A DNA stretch of 64,000 bases from Bauldia litoralis (GCF_900104485.1 NZ_FMXQ01000006.1:310001-374000), one strand, 5' to 3'. Shown: positions 35,796 through 45,614, counted from the first letter of the stretch. Made by a program: numbers and translations. Notes: a model not told the origin generated them from the sequence alone.

Positions 35796-36409
35796 TCCTC
35801 GTCGTCGTCGAAATCGTCCTCGAAGCCGGGCTCTTCGCCCTGCGGGGCGCGCTCCGGCCGAGCCGGCCGCTCGGCCGGATCGCGGCCGAGTTTCTGCTTC
35901 AACGTCACGAGATCGACGAAGTGGTCTGCCTGGCGCCGCAATTCGTCGGCGATCATCGGCGGCTGGGAGGCCATGGTCGAGACGACCGTGACCTTGCGAC
36001 CCTTGCGCTGGATCATCTCGACCAGGGAGCGGAAGTCGCCGTCGCCGGAAAACAGCACCAGGTGGTCGACCGTCTCGGCCATCTCCATGGCGGCGACCGC
36101 CAGTTCGATGTCCATGTTGCCCTTGATCTTGCGGCGTCCGGTCGCGTCGACGAATTCCTTGGTCGGCTTGGTCACGACGGAGTAGCCGTTATAGTCGAGC
36201 CAGTCGATCAGCGGACGGATCGACGAGTACTCCTGATCCTCTGCCAGTGCCGTGAAGTAGTAGGCCCGAAGCATGTAGCCCTTGGTCTGAAATTCCTGGA
36301 GCAAGCGCCTGTAATCTATGTCGAAACCAAGTGCCTTCGCCGCCGCGTAGAGGTTCGCTCCATCGATGAAAAGGGCAATTTTTTCGCGCTCGTCAAACAT
36401 CGGTTTCAT
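35792..36409 (-). CDS. NYN-domain (LabA/DUF88-like) protein
   Basis: A 205-residue protein with a PIN-like NYN nuclease fold. KIALFIDGANLYAAAKALGF carries the first acidic residue, IKGNMDIELAVAAMEMAETV the second, and HLVLFSGDGDFRSLVEMIQR plus KGRKVTVVS the third. All the aspartates expected for metal-dependent RNase activity are present. The C-terminus is acidic (FEDDFDDDED). It heads a two-gene minus-strand unit with the uracil-DNA glycosylase and diverges from rpoZ. RNA cleavage is inferred from the fold. Confidence 0.88.
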   Translation of the reverse strand: MKPMFDEREKIALFIDGANLYAAAKALGFDIDYRRLLQEFQTKGYMLRAYYFTALAEDQEYSSIRPLIDWLDYNGYSVVTKPTKEFVDATGRRKIKGNMDIELAVAAMEMAETVDHLVLFSGDGDFRSLVEMIQRKGRKVTVVSTMASQPPMIADELRRQADHFVDLVTLKQKLGRDPAERPARPERAPQGEEPGFEDDFDDDED

Positions 36410-36698
36410 TCTCAGCCTGCTTAATACATGGGAGGTGCGAACGCGGGAGTCGGAAGGTCGTGTCGGAACTTCGCCCGACTGGGCGACACTGGTCGCGGAC
36501 TGTGTGCTCTTCCGATTTATTCGGTATCAAATGGTCCCGCCGAAATTTCGCTCCGTTTCCGGAACTTCTTCGATTATGTCAAGCGATATAGCGTCATTAT
36601 CCTTCCAGTCCAGAGCCGTTCCAGTCTGGAGCCTTGCTTTTGCCGGGGAAGCAGCCTATTTCCACCGCTAACCCCCGATTTCCTCAGGAGACTGGCCC

Positions 36699-37085
36699 AT
36701 GGCTCGCGTCACAGTCGAAGATTGCGTCGACAAGGTAGAGAACCGTTTTGAACTGGTGCTGCTCGCCAGTCATCGCGGTCGGATGATTTCCAGCGGCTCG
36801 CCGCTGACCGTCGATCGCGACAACGACAAGAACCCGGTCGTGGCGCTGCGCGAGATCGCCGAGGAGACGATTTCGCCGGACGACCTCAAGGAAGACCTCA
36901 TCCATTCGCTGCAGAAGTATGTCGAGGTCGACGAGCCGGAGCCCGAGGCGGTGCCGATGATTGCCGCGCCGAAGGCCGCGGGCGCCGAGGACGACGGCGA
37001 GGTTGCCTTCGACCGGATGTCCGAGGACGAGTTGCTGCGCGGTCTGGAAAGCATGGTGCCGCCCGACAAGACCGACGATTTCTGA
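36699..37085 (+). CDS. rpoZ: RNA polymerase omega subunit
   Basis: A 128-residue omega subunit that binds and stabilises beta-prime. [20 protein letters not shown] followed by [13 protein letters not shown] is diagnostic. [20 protein letters not shown] covers the conserved RNA polymerase contact. The C-terminal 50 residues are an acidic extension usual in alphaproteobacteria. It precedes rsh, the classical rpoZ-spoT order, with a hairpin between them. The 289-bp region upstream separates it from the divergent NYN gene and presumably holds its promoter; no clear consensus boxes were identified. Confidence 0.95.
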   Translation: MARVTVEDCVDKVENRFELVLLASHRGRMISSGSPLTVDRDNDKNPVVALREIAEETISPDDLKEDLIHSLQKYVEVDEPEPEAVPMIAAPKAAGAEDDGEVAFDRMSEDELLRGLESMVPPDKTDDF

Positions 37086-37148
37086 TTGCCGTCGGTTCCA
37101 TAGCTTCTAAACCTTCTCGTTCCTATATTGTTGGCAGGGGTCAAGTGA

Positions 37149-37173
37149 TCCCGGTCGCGTTGTGCGACCGGGA
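37149..37173. promoter_or_regulatory. 10-bp hairpin between rpoZ and rsh
   Basis: TCCCGGTCGC - GTTGT - GCGACCGGGA, a perfect 10-bp stem followed by TAAAGTC. It lies 64 bp after rpoZ and 24 bp before the rsh start. It lacks a proper T tract, so it could be a weak terminator, an attenuator or a processing site that sets rpoZ:rsh expression. Confidence 0.5.
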
Positions 37174-37196
37174 TAAAGTCGTCGGATACCTGCGCC

Positions 37197-39482
37197 ATGA
37201 TGCGCCAGTACGAGTTGGTCGAGCGGGTCACGCGGTATAATCCACACGCGGACGAGAACCTGCTGAACAAGGCCTACGTTTACGCCATGCAGAAGCATGG
37301 CAGCCAGCAGCGTGCCAACGGCGACCCCTATTTCTCCCATCCGCTTGAAGTCGCAGCGATTCTCACCGACCTCAGGCTCGACGACGCGACCATCGCGGCG
37401 GCGCTGCTCCACGACACGATCGAGGACACGGACGCCACCCGCGCCGAGATCGATTCGACCTTCGGCGAGGATATCGGCCGACTGGTCGAGGGCCTCACCA
37501 AGATCCAGAAGCTCGACCTGGTCTCCAAGAAGGCGGCGCAGGCGGAGAACCTCCGCAAGCTGCTCCTCGCCATTTCCGAGGATGTCCGGGTCCTTCTCGT
37601 CAAGCTCGCCGACCGCCTGCACAACATGCGCACCCTGCAGTTCATGCCGGAGGCGTCGCGCAAGCGGACGGCCGAGGAGACGCTGGAAATATATGCGCCG
37701 CTTGCCGGCCGCATGGGCATGCACGACATGCGCGAGGAACTGGAAGAGCTCGCCTTTCGCGTCGTCAATCCTGAAGCCTACGCCACCATCGCCGATCGCC
37801 TTGATGAATTGCGGCGGCGATCCAGCACCTTGATCGTCGGCATCGAGAGCGAACTGACGGAAGGGTTCGCCCGACGCGGCATTGCCGCCAAGGTGCATGG
37901 TCGCGAGAAGCGGCCCTATTCGATCTTCCGCAAGATGGAGCGCAAGGCGGTCAGTTTCGAGCAACTGTCCGATATCATCGGCTTCCGGGTCATCGTCGGT
38001 TCGATCCCGGAATGCTATGCCGCCCTTGGCGTCGTTCACAGCACCTGGCCGGCGGTTCCCGGCCGGTTCAAGGACTATATCTCGACGCCGAAGCAGAACG
38101 ACTATCGTTCGATCCATTCGACCGTCATCGGCCCCGGCCGCCAGCGTGTCGAACTGCAGATTCGCACGGCCGAGATGAACCGGATCGCCGAATACGGCAT
38201 CGCCGCCCACGCGCTCTACAAGGACGAGGTGCCGGTCAAGGCCAAGGGCAATGGGGCGAACGGCGTCAATGGCGCCAACGGCTCGTCGCACGGCAAGGGC
38301 GGCTTCGATGCCGAGATTCGCGCCTATCAGTGGCTTCGCCATACCATCGAGATGCTGGCCGAGGGCGACACGCCGGAGGAGTTTCTCGAGCACACCAAGC
38401 TCGAGTTGTTCCAGGATCAGGTGTTCTGCTTCACCCCGAAGGGGCGGCTGATCGCGCTGCCGCGCGGCGCCACGCCGATCGACTTCGCCTACGCCGTCCA
38501 TACCGACATCGGCGATACCTGCGTCGGCGGCCGGATCAACGGCCGGACGATGCCGCTGATGACCGAATTGCAGAATGGCGACGAGGTCGAGATCGTCTGT
38601 TCCAAGGCGCAGGTGCCGCCGGCGGCGTGGGAATCGATGGTCGTCACCGGCAAGGCGCGTTCGGCGATCCGACGGGCGACCCGCACCGCCGTGCGGCGTC
38701 AGTATGCGGGGCTCGGTCGTCGTATCCTCGAGCGCGGCTTCGAGCGCGCCAGGCGGCCCTATTCGGACGAACTGGTGAAAACCATTCTGCCGCGTCTCGC
38801 CCAATCCAACCTTGATGACGCGCTGGCCGGCGTCGGACGCGGCGAGATCCCGCTCGCCGATGTGCTCAAGGCGGCCTATCCGGACCACAAGGACGAACGC
38901 CCGGCGCGTGGCAGGGCGCGGAACGAGGAGGGGTGGTTCGGCCTGCCCCGGGCCGCCGGCCTCAAGTTCCGGCTGGCGAATTTCACCCGAAAGGTCGATG
39001 GCGCCGCCAGGGCCGAGACGGAAAAGGCCGACCGGGTCATGCCGATCCGCGGTCTTGCCGGCGATCAGCCCGTGCGCTTTGCCGCCGGCGGCGCACTGCC
39101 GGGCGAGCGCATCGTCGGCATCACCACGCCGGGCCAGGGGGTGACGATCTACCCGATCACCTCGCAGGCGTTGAAGGACTTCGACGAGGAGCCCGATCGC
39201 TGGTTGGACGTGCGCTGGGAGATGGACGAGGATGCCGCCGGTCGTTTTCCGGCACGGATTGAAGTGACGGCGATGAACGAGCCGGGTACCCTTGCCCAGA
39301 TTGCCCAGGTGATTGCGGATAGCGACGGTAATATTTCCAACCTCAGCATTACTCAGGCCGCCCCGGATTTCTCGGTGATGCTGATCGATCTCGAAGTCTT
39401 CGATTTGAAGCATTTGTCGCGTCTAATCGCCCAGTTGCGGGCGCGGCCGGTGGTGAACTCGGCGGCCCGGGTCCATGCCTGA
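37197..39482 (+). CDS. rsh: Bifunctional (p)ppGpp synthetase/hydrolase Rsh
   Basis: A 761-residue RelA/SpoT homologue controlling the stringent response. The N-terminal HD hydrolase domain has [33 protein letters not shown] and [13 protein letters not shown], all catalytic residues present. The synthetase domain has [40 protein letters not shown] and [11 protein letters not shown] domain follows ([34 protein letters not shown]) and a C-terminal ACT domain ([20 protein letters not shown]). The linker after the synthetase contains an N/G-rich stretch ([19 protein letters not shown]). It is followed by pyrE 10 bp later. Confidence 0.95.
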   Translation: MMRQYELVERVTRYNPHADENLLNKAYVYAMQKHGSQQRANGDPYFSHPLEVAAILTDLRLDDATIAAALLHDTIEDTDATRAEIDSTFGEDIGRLVEGLTKIQKLDLVSKKAAQAENLRKLLLAISEDVRVLLVKLADRLHNMRTLQFMPEASRKRTAEETLEIYAPLAGRMGMHDMREELEELAFRVVNPEAYATIADRLDELRRRSSTLIVGIESELTEGFARRGIAAKVHGREKRPYSIFRKMERKAVSFEQLSDIIGFRVIVGSIPECYAALGVVHSTWPAVPGRFKDYISTPKQNDYRSIHSTVIGPGRQRVELQIRTAEMNRIAEYGIAAHALYKDEVPVKAKGNGANGVNGANGSSHGKGGFDAEIRAYQWLRHTIEMLAEGDTPEEFLEHTKLELFQDQVFCFTPKGRLIALPRGATPIDFAYAVHTDIGDTCVGGRINGRTMPLMTELQNGDEVEIVCSKAQVPPAAWESMVVTGKARSAIRRATRTAVRRQYAGLGRRILERGFERARRPYSDELVKTILPRLAQSNLDDALAGVGRGEIPLADVLKAAYPDHKDERPARGRARNEEGWFGLPRAAGLKFRLANFTRKVDGAARAETEKADRVMPIRGLAGDQPVRFAAGGALPGERIVGITTPGQGVTIYPITSQALKDFDEEPDRWLDVRWEMDEDAAGRFPARIEVTAMNEPGTLAQIAQVIADSDGNISNLSITQAAPDFSVMLIDLEVFDLKHLSRLIAQLRARPVVNSAARVHA

Positions 39483-39492
39483 AGGACGAGTG

Positions 39493-40077
39493 ATGACCGA
39501 TGCCGAAGTGATCGAGGTGTTCCGTAGCGCGGGTGCCGTGCTCGAAGGCCACTTCATCCTCAGTTCCGGCTTGCGGAGCCCGGTCTTTCTGCAGAAGGCG
39601 CGGGTCTTCATGTATCCGGACAAGACCGAGCAGCTTTGCCGGGCGCTTGCCGACAAGGTCCGGGCCGCGGGTGTGGGCGATATTGATGTCGTCATCTCGC
39701 CAGCGGTCGGCGGTCTCGTTCCGGGCTATGAGACGGCCCGCCAGCTTGGCGTGCCGGCGATGTGGGTGGAGCGGGAGGAGGGGGTATTTCGCCTCCGCCG
39801 GTTCGAGGTCGAGCCCGGCGCGCGGGTTTTGATCGTCGAGGATATCGTCACGACGGGCCTGTCGATTCGCGAGACAATCGAGGCGGTGCGGGCGCTGGGC
39901 GCCGAGGTTGTCGCCTGCGCGTGCCTGATCGACCGGTCGGCGGGCGAGGCCGATGTCGGCGTGCCGCTGATCGCGCTCGCCAATTACAAGGTGCCGGCCT
40001 ACGCGGCCGACGCGATTCCGCCGGAAATGGCGGCCATACCGGCGGTGAAGCCGGGTAGCCGCGGATTGGCCACTTGA
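39493..40077 (+). CDS. pyrE: Orotate phosphoribosyltransferase
   Basis: A 194-residue enzyme of pyrimidine synthesis making OMP from orotate and [24 protein letters not shown] is the substrate block. The PRPP motif is [20 protein letters not shown] near residue 113, and [16 protein letters not shown] holds the flexible-loop region. ATG 39493 is preceded by AAGGA; an ATG at 39475 overlapping rsh has no Shine-Dalgarno. Close to the end of rsh, probably co-transcribed. Confidence 0.93.
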   Translation: MTDAEVIEVFRSAGAVLEGHFILSSGLRSPVFLQKARVFMYPDKTEQLCRALADKVRAAGVGDIDVVISPAVGGLVPGYETARQLGVPAMWVEREEGVFRLRRFEVEPGARVLIVEDIVTTGLSIRETIEAVRALGAEVVACACLIDRSAGEADVGVPLIALANYKVPAYAADAIPPEMAAIPAVKPGSRGLAT

Positions 40078-40081
40078 AAGC

Positions 40082-40657
40082 ATGCTGTTTCGTCGTCGCA
40101 CACCTCCGAGCAGAACCGAAAAGCTGAGGGTGGCCGTCTGGCCACGCCAGAGCTGGAAGCGTTCGCTCAAGTATTTCGGCAAGCGGGTACTTCGGCTAAG
40201 CGCCTCGCCGCATGCGATCGCGGCCGGTTTTGCCTGCGGGGTGCTGGTGTCGTGGACGCCGCTCTTCGGCTTTCATTTCCTGATGGCGATGGCCGTCGCG
40301 ATGATCGTCGGTGGCAACGTCCTTGCCGCGCTCTTCGGTACGGTGGTCGGCAATCCGCTGACCTTTCCGCTGATGTGGTGGGCCTCCTATTCCGTCGGCC
40401 ACTGGATTCTGGGCCATGGTGGCCGGCCGCCGCCGCCGCTGCATGCCGACCTGTTCCATGCGCCATGGGCGGAGATCATGCGGGTCCTGCGGCCGATGCT
40501 CGTCGGCGCGCTGCCGCTTGGCGTGGTTTCGGGCGCGATCGCCTATTTCATCGTTCGGGCCGCTGTTAGGGCCTATCAGGCGGCGCGGCGCGAACGTCTG
40601 GCAGCCCGGCACCGGCCGGAAGCGGGGCACGCACCTTCGGAGGTTCCGGGCGAATGA
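40082..40657 (+). CDS. DUF2062 membrane protein
   Basis: A 191-residue inner-membrane protein of unknown function. [20 protein letters not shown] followed by [12 protein letters not shown] is the DUF2062 signature; [20 protein letters not shown] is also typical. Three or four helices lie in residues 45-165 between basic ends. It starts 4 bp after pyrE and overlaps acpS by 4 bp (ATGA), so it is part of the pyrE-acpS operon. Confidence 0.86.
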   Translation: MLFRRRTPPSRTEKLRVAVWPRQSWKRSLKYFGKRVLRLSASPHAIAAGFACGVLVSWTPLFGFHFLMAMAVAMIVGGNVLAALFGTVVGNPLTFPLMWWASYSVGHWILGHGGRPPPPLHADLFHAPWAEIMRVLRPMLVGALPLGVVSGAIAYFIVRAAVRAYQAARRERLAARHRPEAGHAPSEVPGE

Positions 40658-41061
40658 TCATCGGCATCGGCAACGACCTGATCGATATCCGCCGCATCGA
40701 GAAGGTGCTGGAGCGCCATGGCGAACGCTTCATCCGGCGCATCTATACCGACATCGAGATTCGCAAGTCCGAGCGGCGCAGGATGCGCGCTGCGTCCTAT
40801 GCCAAGCGCTTCGCCGCCAAGGAGGCCTGCGCCAAGGCGCTGGGCACCGGCATGAGTTCCGGGGTCTTCTGGCGCGACATGGGCGTGGTCAACCTGCCGT
40901 CCGGCAAGCCGACCATGGCGCTGACCGGCGGTGCGGCAGATCGCCTTGCTGCCCTCATGCCGGCCGGCCACCACGCCGCGATCAACCTGACCATCACCGA
41001 CGAATACCCGCAGGCACAGGCTTTCGTCATCATCGAGGCCCTGCCGGGCGAGGCACCTTAA
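40654..41061 (+). CDS. acpS: Holo-[acyl-carrier-protein] synthase
   Basis: A 135-residue phosphopantetheinyl transferase activating [23 protein letters not shown] contains the Mg-binding aspartate, and [20 protein letters not shown] the glutamate and lysine of the active site. [17 protein letters not shown] is also conserved. Start overlaps the DUF2062 stop. It is followed by lepB-rnc-era, the common alphaproteobacterial order. Confidence 0.94.
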   Translation: MIIGIGNDLIDIRRIEKVLERHGERFIRRIYTDIEIRKSERRRMRAASYAKRFAAKEACAKALGTGMSSGVFWRDMGVVNLPSGKPTMALTGGAADRLAALMPAGHHAAINLTITDEYPQAQAFVIIEALPGEAP

Positions 41062-41166
41062 AGTGGACTCCTTTGGGCGGCACGGCGTTGCGAAAGCCCA
41101 TCCGAGCCGGTATGACCGGACCGGATTTCCTTTGTATGGAACCTCCCCCCGACCGAGATCGAGACA

Positions 41167-41910
41167 ATGAGCGTGGCCACCGAGAAGACGCGTGGAAAAA
41201 GCAGCGGGTTTGGCGAGACGGTCAAGATCGTCATCCAGGCGCTGCTTCTGGCTTTGATCGTCCGGACATTCCTGTTCCAGCCGTTCAACATCCCATCGGG
41301 ATCGATGAAGGAAACGCTGCTGATCGGCGACTACCTTTTCGTTTCCAAATACGCCTATGGCTACAGCCGCTACTCCTTCCCCTTCGGGCCGAACCTCTTC
41401 GAGGGCCGGATCTGGGCGGCGGAGCCGGAGCGGGGCGACGTGGTGGTGTTCAAGCTGCCGCGTGACAATTCGACCGACTACATCAAGCGCGTGATCGGCC
41501 TGCCGGGCGACCAGATCCAGGTCACCGACGGCGTGTTGTCGATCAACGGCAAGGAAGTCGAACACGAGAAGATCGGCGACTGGGTGGACGATGATGGCGT
41601 TCGCTACGACGAGATCGAGGAAACCCTGCCCAACGGCGTCAGCTACACGACGCTCGACCGGGGCGCCGGGAGCCTCGACAACACGCAGGTCTATGAAGTT
41701 CCGGCCGGCCACTATTTCATGATGGGCGACAACCGCGACAATTCCACCGACAGCCGCGTCCTCGGCGCCGTCGGCTACGTGCCCTTCGAGAACCTCGTCG
41801 GCCGCGCCGAAGTCATCTTCTTCTCCGTCGAGGATGGCGCCCGGGCCTGGGAGTTCTGGAGGTGGCCGTGGACCGTGCGCTGGGATCGGATGTTCACGTC
41901 CGTGGAATGA
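41167..41910 (+). CDS. lepB: Signal peptidase I
   Basis: A 247-residue inner-membrane protease removing Sec signal peptides. One N-terminal helix (VKIVIQALLLALIVRTFLFQ) precedes the nucleophile serine in FNIPSGSMKETLLIGDYL near residue 46. The general-base lysine is in DYIKRVIGLPGDQI near residue 110. MMGDNRDNSTDSRVLGAVGY is box E. The single transmembrane span is typical of alphaproteobacteria. Its stop overlaps the likely rnc start (ATGA). Confidence 0.95.
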   Translation: MSVATEKTRGKSSGFGETVKIVIQALLLALIVRTFLFQPFNIPSGSMKETLLIGDYLFVSKYAYGYSRYSFPFGPNLFEGRIWAAEPERGDVVVFKLPRDNSTDYIKRVIGLPGDQIQVTDGVLSINGKEVEHEKIGDWVDDDGVRYDEIEETLPNGVSYTTLDRGAGSLDNTQVYEVPAGHYFMMGDNRDNSTDSRVLGAVGYVPFENLVGRAEVIFFSVEDGARAWEFWRWPWTVRWDRMFTSVE

Positions 41911-42614
41911 GCGGCCGCGACGACGCAGCCATCGCGGCGCTGCAGAAGCGCCTCGGCCACACGTTTTCAGATCACAGGCTGCTCGAGATCGCGCTGACCC
42001 ATGCCAGCGCGGTCGAGACCGGCGACGAAACCTACCAGCGGCTGGAATTCCTCGGCGACCGGGTGCTCGGCCTGGTCATCGCCGAATTGCTGATCGCCCA
42101 GTTTCCGGATGCCAGCGAGGGCGAACTGTCCCGCCGGCTCACCGCGCTGGTCCGCAACGAGGCCTGCGCCGCGGTGGCGGGCGACCTCGACCTCGGCGCC
42201 GCCATCCGGCTGGGTCTCGGCGAGGCCCAGTCGGGCGGCCGGCGCAAGGCGGCGATCCTCGGCGATGTGTGCGAGGCGGTGATCGGCGCTCTGCATCTCG
42301 ACGGCGGCATCGGTGTCGCCCGGCGCTTCATCGCCACCCATTGGCAGCCGCGGATGCTGACCTGGGAAGGCTCGCTGCGCGACGCCAAGACGACGCTGCA
42401 GGAGTGGTCGCAGGGCAGGGCGCTCGGCACGCCGACCTACGAGATCGTCGGACGGTCCGGTCCCGACCACGCGCCGCTCTTCGCGGTCGAGGTTCGCGTC
42501 GACCAGACCGAGCCGGCGCGGGCCGAAGGGCGAAGCCGCCGCGAGGCCGAACAGAATGCCGCCGCAAATATGCTCGTCCGCGAGGGCGTCTGGGAGACTG
42601 TCGATGGAGCCTGA
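41907..42614 (+). CDS. rnc: Ribonuclease III
   Basis: A 235-residue double-stranded RNA endonuclease. The signature YQRLEFLGDRVLGLVIAELL is near residue 43, and the second acidic cluster is ILGDVCEAVIGALHLDGG near residue 115. A C-terminal dsRNA-binding domain follows (DAKTTLQEWSQGRALGTPTY, AEGRSRREAEQNAAANMLV). ATG 41907 overlaps the lepB TGA; GTG codons further upstream would give a longer N-terminus but are less likely. It overlaps era by 11 bp. Confidence 0.94.
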   Translation: MSGRDDAAIAALQKRLGHTFSDHRLLEIALTHASAVETGDETYQRLEFLGDRVLGLVIAELLIAQFPDASEGELSRRLTALVRNEACAAVAGDLDLGAAIRLGLGEAQSGGRRKAAILGDVCEAVIGALHLDGGIGVARRFIATHWQPRMLTWEGSLRDAKTTLQEWSQGRALGTPTYEIVGRSGPDHAPLFAVEVRVDQTEPARAEGRSRREAEQNAAANMLVREGVWETVDGA

Positions 42615-43515
42615 AGCCGAAGCCACCCGTTGCGGATTCGTCGCCGTTCTCGGCGCGCCGAATGCCGGCAAGTCGACGCTGGTCAACCGTCTGGTCGGCA
42701 CCAAGGTGTCGATCGTCAGCCGCAAGGTGCAGACCACCCGCTCGATTGTCCGTGGCATCGCCATGGCCGGCCGCTCGCAGATCATCTTCGTCGACACGCC
42801 GGGCATCTTCGCCCCGCGCCGCCGGCTCGACCGGGCGATGGTCGAGACCGCCTGGAGCGGCGCCCGCGACGCCGATCTCATCGTCCTGATGATCGATGCG
42901 TCACGCGGCTTCGTCTCCGAGGTCACCGACCTTCTCGAACGGCTGGCCGACGTTCCCCACCCGAAGATCCTCGTCCTCAACAAGGTCGACCTGGTCAAGC
43001 GGGAGGAGTTGCTGGCGCTGGCCGAACAGGCCAATGCGATGGTCTCCTTCACCGACACCTTCATGGTCTCGGCCACCAGTGGCGACGGGCTCGACGTCTT
43101 CCTCGCCCATCTGGCGGCCAGCGTGCCGGCCGGCCCCTGGCTCTACCCGGAGGACGAGGTGACCGACGTGCCGCTCCGCCAGCTCGCCGCCGAGATCACC
43201 CGCGAAAAGCTGTTCGAGCGCATCCACCAGGAACTGCCCTACCAGGCGACGGTCGAGACCGAGCGCTGGACCGACCAGAAGGACGGCTCGGCCAAGGTCG
43301 AGCAGACCATCTATGTCACCCGCGACAGCCACAAGAAGATCGTCATCGGCAAGGGCGGCGCGGCGATCAAGTCGATCTCGATGGCGGCGCGCAAGGAAAT
43401 CGCCGAGATCGCCGAGCGGCCGGTTCATCTCTTCCTGTTCGTCAAGGTTCGCGAGAAGTGGGGCGACGATCCGGAGCGCTACCGGGCGATGGGCATCGAG
43501 TTCCCCAAGGACTGA
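42604..43515 (+). CDS. era: GTPase Era
   Basis: A 303-residue Ras-like GTPase for 16S rRNA maturation and 30S assembly. G1 is LGAPNAGKSTLVNRLVG, G2 is in VQTTRSIVRGIAM, G3 is VDTPGIFAPRRRLD and G4 is LNKVDLVKREE. The C-terminal KH domain includes the GKGGAAIKSISMAARKEIAE segment that binds the 16S 3' end. The start at 42604 lies inside the end of rnc, indicating coupling. Confidence 0.95.
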   Translation: MEPEAEATRCGFVAVLGAPNAGKSTLVNRLVGTKVSIVSRKVQTTRSIVRGIAMAGRSQIIFVDTPGIFAPRRRLDRAMVETAWSGARDADLIVLMIDASRGFVSEVTDLLERLADVPHPKILVLNKVDLVKREELLALAEQANAMVSFTDTFMVSATSGDGLDVFLAHLAASVPAGPWLYPEDEVTDVPLRQLAAEITREKLFERIHQELPYQATVETERWTDQKDGSAKVEQTIYVTRDSHKKIVIGKGGAAIKSISMAARKEIAEIAERPVHLFLFVKVREKWGDDPERYRAMGIEFPKD

Positions 43516-43597
43516 GGCCGGCCGCCCCGCGCGCTTGACCGCCGCGTCCCGCGGCTGCGACAACACCCCGTTCCCTCGGTTGCGCGGAGCCCGTCCC

Positions 43598-44101
43598 ATG
43601 CACCTTGCCGAGATCAACGTCGGCCGCCTGCGCCATCCCATCGACGATCCCCGGATCGCCGATTTCGCCGACAATCTCGACCGGATCAACGCGCTGGCCG
43701 AGCGCAGCGAGGGCTTTCTCTGGCGTCTGAAGGACGACAGCGGCAACGCCACTCATATCAGCGCCTTCGACGACCCGCTGGTGATCGTCAACCTGTCGGT
43801 CTGGGAGTCGGCCGAGGCGCTGCACGCCTTCGCCTATCACACCGTCCATCGCGGCTTCGTCCAGCGCCGCACCGAGTGGTTCGCGCCGTTTGACGGGCCG
43901 TATCTCGCCCTGTGGTGGATCGCGCCCGGCGCATGGCCCGATGCGGCCGAGGGCCGGCGGCGGCTCGCCCATCTCCAGGCGGTTGGGCCGAGCGCCTATG
44001 CCTTCCATTTCCGCAAGCTGTTCGACCCGGCCCCCGGCATCGAGCCGCTGGTCGAACCCGACGCCGCGCCCGGCGACGTGCGCTACCGGTCCAGCGGCTG
44101 A
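43598..44101 (+). CDS. DUF3291 domain protein
   Basis: A 167-residue protein of the DUF3291 family (ABM/dimeric alpha-beta barrel-like). LAEINVGRLRHPIDDPRIAD at the N-terminus and FAYHTVHRGFVQRRTEWF then LALWWIAPG are characteristic. Function unknown. It lies 82 bp after era and 8 bp before the acylphosphatase gene. Confidence 0.82.
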   Translation: MHLAEINVGRLRHPIDDPRIADFADNLDRINALAERSEGFLWRLKDDSGNATHISAFDDPLVIVNLSVWESAEALHAFAYHTVHRGFVQRRTEWFAPFDGPYLALWWIAPGAWPDAAEGRRRLAHLQAVGPSAYAFHFRKLFDPAPGIEPLVEPDAAPGDVRYRSSG

Positions 44102-44109
44102 GCTGGCGG

Positions 44110-44391
44110 ATGGCGGACAAGACGCTGCACCTTCGTATTGCCGGCCGGGTCCAGGGCGTCGGCTATCGCGCCTGGCTCTGCGGTGAGGCGCGGTCGCGCG
44201 GCCTCACCGGCTGGGTGCGCAACCGGTCGGACGACACCGTCGAGGCCGTCGTCTCGGGGCCGGTGGACGCGGTCGAGGCGATGGTACGCCTGTGCCGCGA
44301 AGGCCCGCCGGCGGCGCTGGTTTCCGGAGTCGAAACAGCGGCCTGGGACGAAACCCTGCCAGACGGATTCAACGGGTTGCCGACGCTCTAG
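44110..44391 (+). CDS. acyP: Acylphosphatase
   Basis: A 93-residue enzyme hydrolysing acyl-phosphates. The phosphate loop [16 protein letters not shown] includes the catalytic arginine. [17 protein letters not shown] includes the conserved asparagine (WVRN). The length is that of the family. The stop TAG shares a CTAG with the convergent lipB stop. Confidence 0.9.
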   Translation: MADKTLHLRIAGRVQGVGYRAWLCGEARSRGLTGWVRNRSDDTVEAVVSGPVDAVEAMVRLCREGPPAALVSGVETAAWDETLPDGFNGLPTL

Positions 44392-45098
44392 CCGGCGGTC
44401 TCCCCGAACAGCGCCTCGAATTCGCGCCGCATCACCGCGTCGACTTCCGGCATCGTCACCGGGATGCCGAGGTCGACGAGGCTGGTCACGCCATGACCCT
44501 GGACGCCGCAGGGCACGATGCCGGAAAAGTTCTCCAGCACCGGGTCGACGTTCAACGCGATGCCGTGGAATGTCACCCAGCGCCGGATGCGGATGCCGAT
44601 CGCCGCGATCTTGTCCTCGGCGCCGACGCCCTTCTCGGGCCGCGCCACCCACACGCCGATGCGGTCCTGGCGTCGTTCGCCGCGCACGTTGAAGGCGGCC
44701 AGCGTCCGGATCACCCATTCCTCCAGCGTCCGCACGTAGCGGCGCAGGTCCGGCTGCCGCCGGTTGAGGTCGAGCATCGCATAGGCGATCCGCTGGCCGG
44801 GGCCGTGATAGGTGTACTGGCCGCCACGCCCGGTCTGGAACACCGGAAACCGGTCCGGCTCCAGCAGATCCTTGGGGTCGGCGCTGGTGCCGGCTGTGTA
44901 GAGCGGCGGGTGCTCGACCAGCCAGACCCGCTCCGGCGCGCCGTCGTTGCGAATCGCGGCGACCCGCTCCTCCATCGCCGCGACCGCGTCGGGATAGACA
45001 ACCGGAGCCTCGGCGATCCGCCATTCGATCGGCGAGGGCGCCGTCGGCAGCATGCCGGTTTCGGTCGTGACGGTGTCGAGCATGGGGCGTTTCGCCAT
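44388..45098 (-). CDS. lipB: Octanoyltransferase LipB
   Basis: A 236-residue enzyme moving octanoate from ACP to lipoyl domains. [20 protein letters not shown] is the family signature. The catalytic lysine lies in [17 protein letters not shown] and the cysteine in [16 protein letters not shown]. The start at 45098 ([10 protein letters not shown]) is chosen over longer frames that run into the riboswitch region; Met at 45083 is possible. It diverges from the cobalamin cluster and converges on acyP. Confidence 0.93.
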   Translation of the reverse strand: MAKRPMLDTVTTETGMLPTAPSPIEWRIAEAPVVYPDAVAAMEERVAAIRNDGAPERVWLVEHPPLYTAGTSADPKDLLEPDRFPVFQTGRGGQYTYHGPGQRIAYAMLDLNRRQPDLRRYVRTLEEWVIRTLAAFNVRGERRQDRIGVWVARPEKGVGAEDKIAAIGIRIRRWVTFHGIALNVDPVLENFSGIVPCGVQGHGVTSLVDLGIPVTMPEVDAVMRREFEALFGETAG

Positions 45099-45199
45099 GT
45101 TTCTGGAATGGTTTGAACATAGGGAGTCCCAGATCGCGCCGCAAACCGTGTCGATAGCCGGTTGCCTCGCGACGCCGCGCGGCCTAGGCTGCGCGCCGC

Positions 45200-45385
45200 G
45201 TCGGTTCTTCGGTCGATCGTATCGGAGATTAAACGGGAATGCGGTGAGGGACAGCGTCCCGATCCCGCAGCTGCCCCCGCAACTGTAAGCGGCGAGCTCC
45301 CCCACATCGCGCCACTGGGAAACCGGGAAGGCGTGGGGAAAGCTTCGACCCGCGAGCCAGGAGACCTGCCGGCGCGTCCTTGAAC
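45200..45385 (+). promoter_or_regulatory. Cobalamin (B12) riboswitch upstream of cbtB
   Basis: The main conserved blocks of the adenosylcobalamin element appear in order: TTAAACGGGAATGCGGTGA near 45229, CCCGCAGCTGCCCCCGCAA and CTGTAAGCGG (45264-45292), GCCACTGGGAAACCGGGAAG (45311-45330), and CGAGCCAGGAGACCTGCC, the B12-box (45353-45370). Outer boundaries are approximate. It ends about 45 bp before the cbtB start, suited to sequestering that Shine-Dalgarno or terminating transcription. It should repress cobalt uptake and cobalamin synthesis when B12 is plentiful. Confidence 0.95.
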
Positions 45386-45425
45386 CCTCATCTACCGTCG
45401 GCGGGACGGAGAAAGAGACGCGACC

Positions 45426-45599
45426 ATGACCACCACGTCCTCCCTGGCAACGGCACGCCTGTCATCCCGGATTCTGCCGGCATTCGCCGCGCTGGTCTTC
45501 GGCCTCGGGCTGTATCTCGGCACCGGCTTCGCCTGGCCGAGCGCGCTGCATAACGCCGCGCATGACGCCCGTCACGCGACCGGCTTCCCCTGTCACTGA
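45426..45599 (+). CDS. cbtB: Cobalt transporter subunit CbtB
   Basis: A 57-residue single-helix membrane protein. The helix is [20 protein letters not shown]. The C-terminus [17 protein letters not shown] holds four histidines, the metal-binding tail expected of CbtB. It is directly under the B12 riboswitch and 15 bp upstream of cbtA, the usual pairing for cobalt import. Too short for many ORF cut-offs. Confidence 0.9.
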   Translation: MTTTSSLATARLSSRILPAFAALVFGLGLYLGTGFAWPSALHNAAHDARHATGFPCH

Positions 45600-45614
45600 T
45601 CCTTCGGGGGCATC

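Noticed and set aside
37107-39413. 768-codon open frame antisense to rsh
   Set aside because: Shadow of a strongly supported gene in high-GC DNA; composition (Arg, Gly, Asp, His rich) has no domain pattern.
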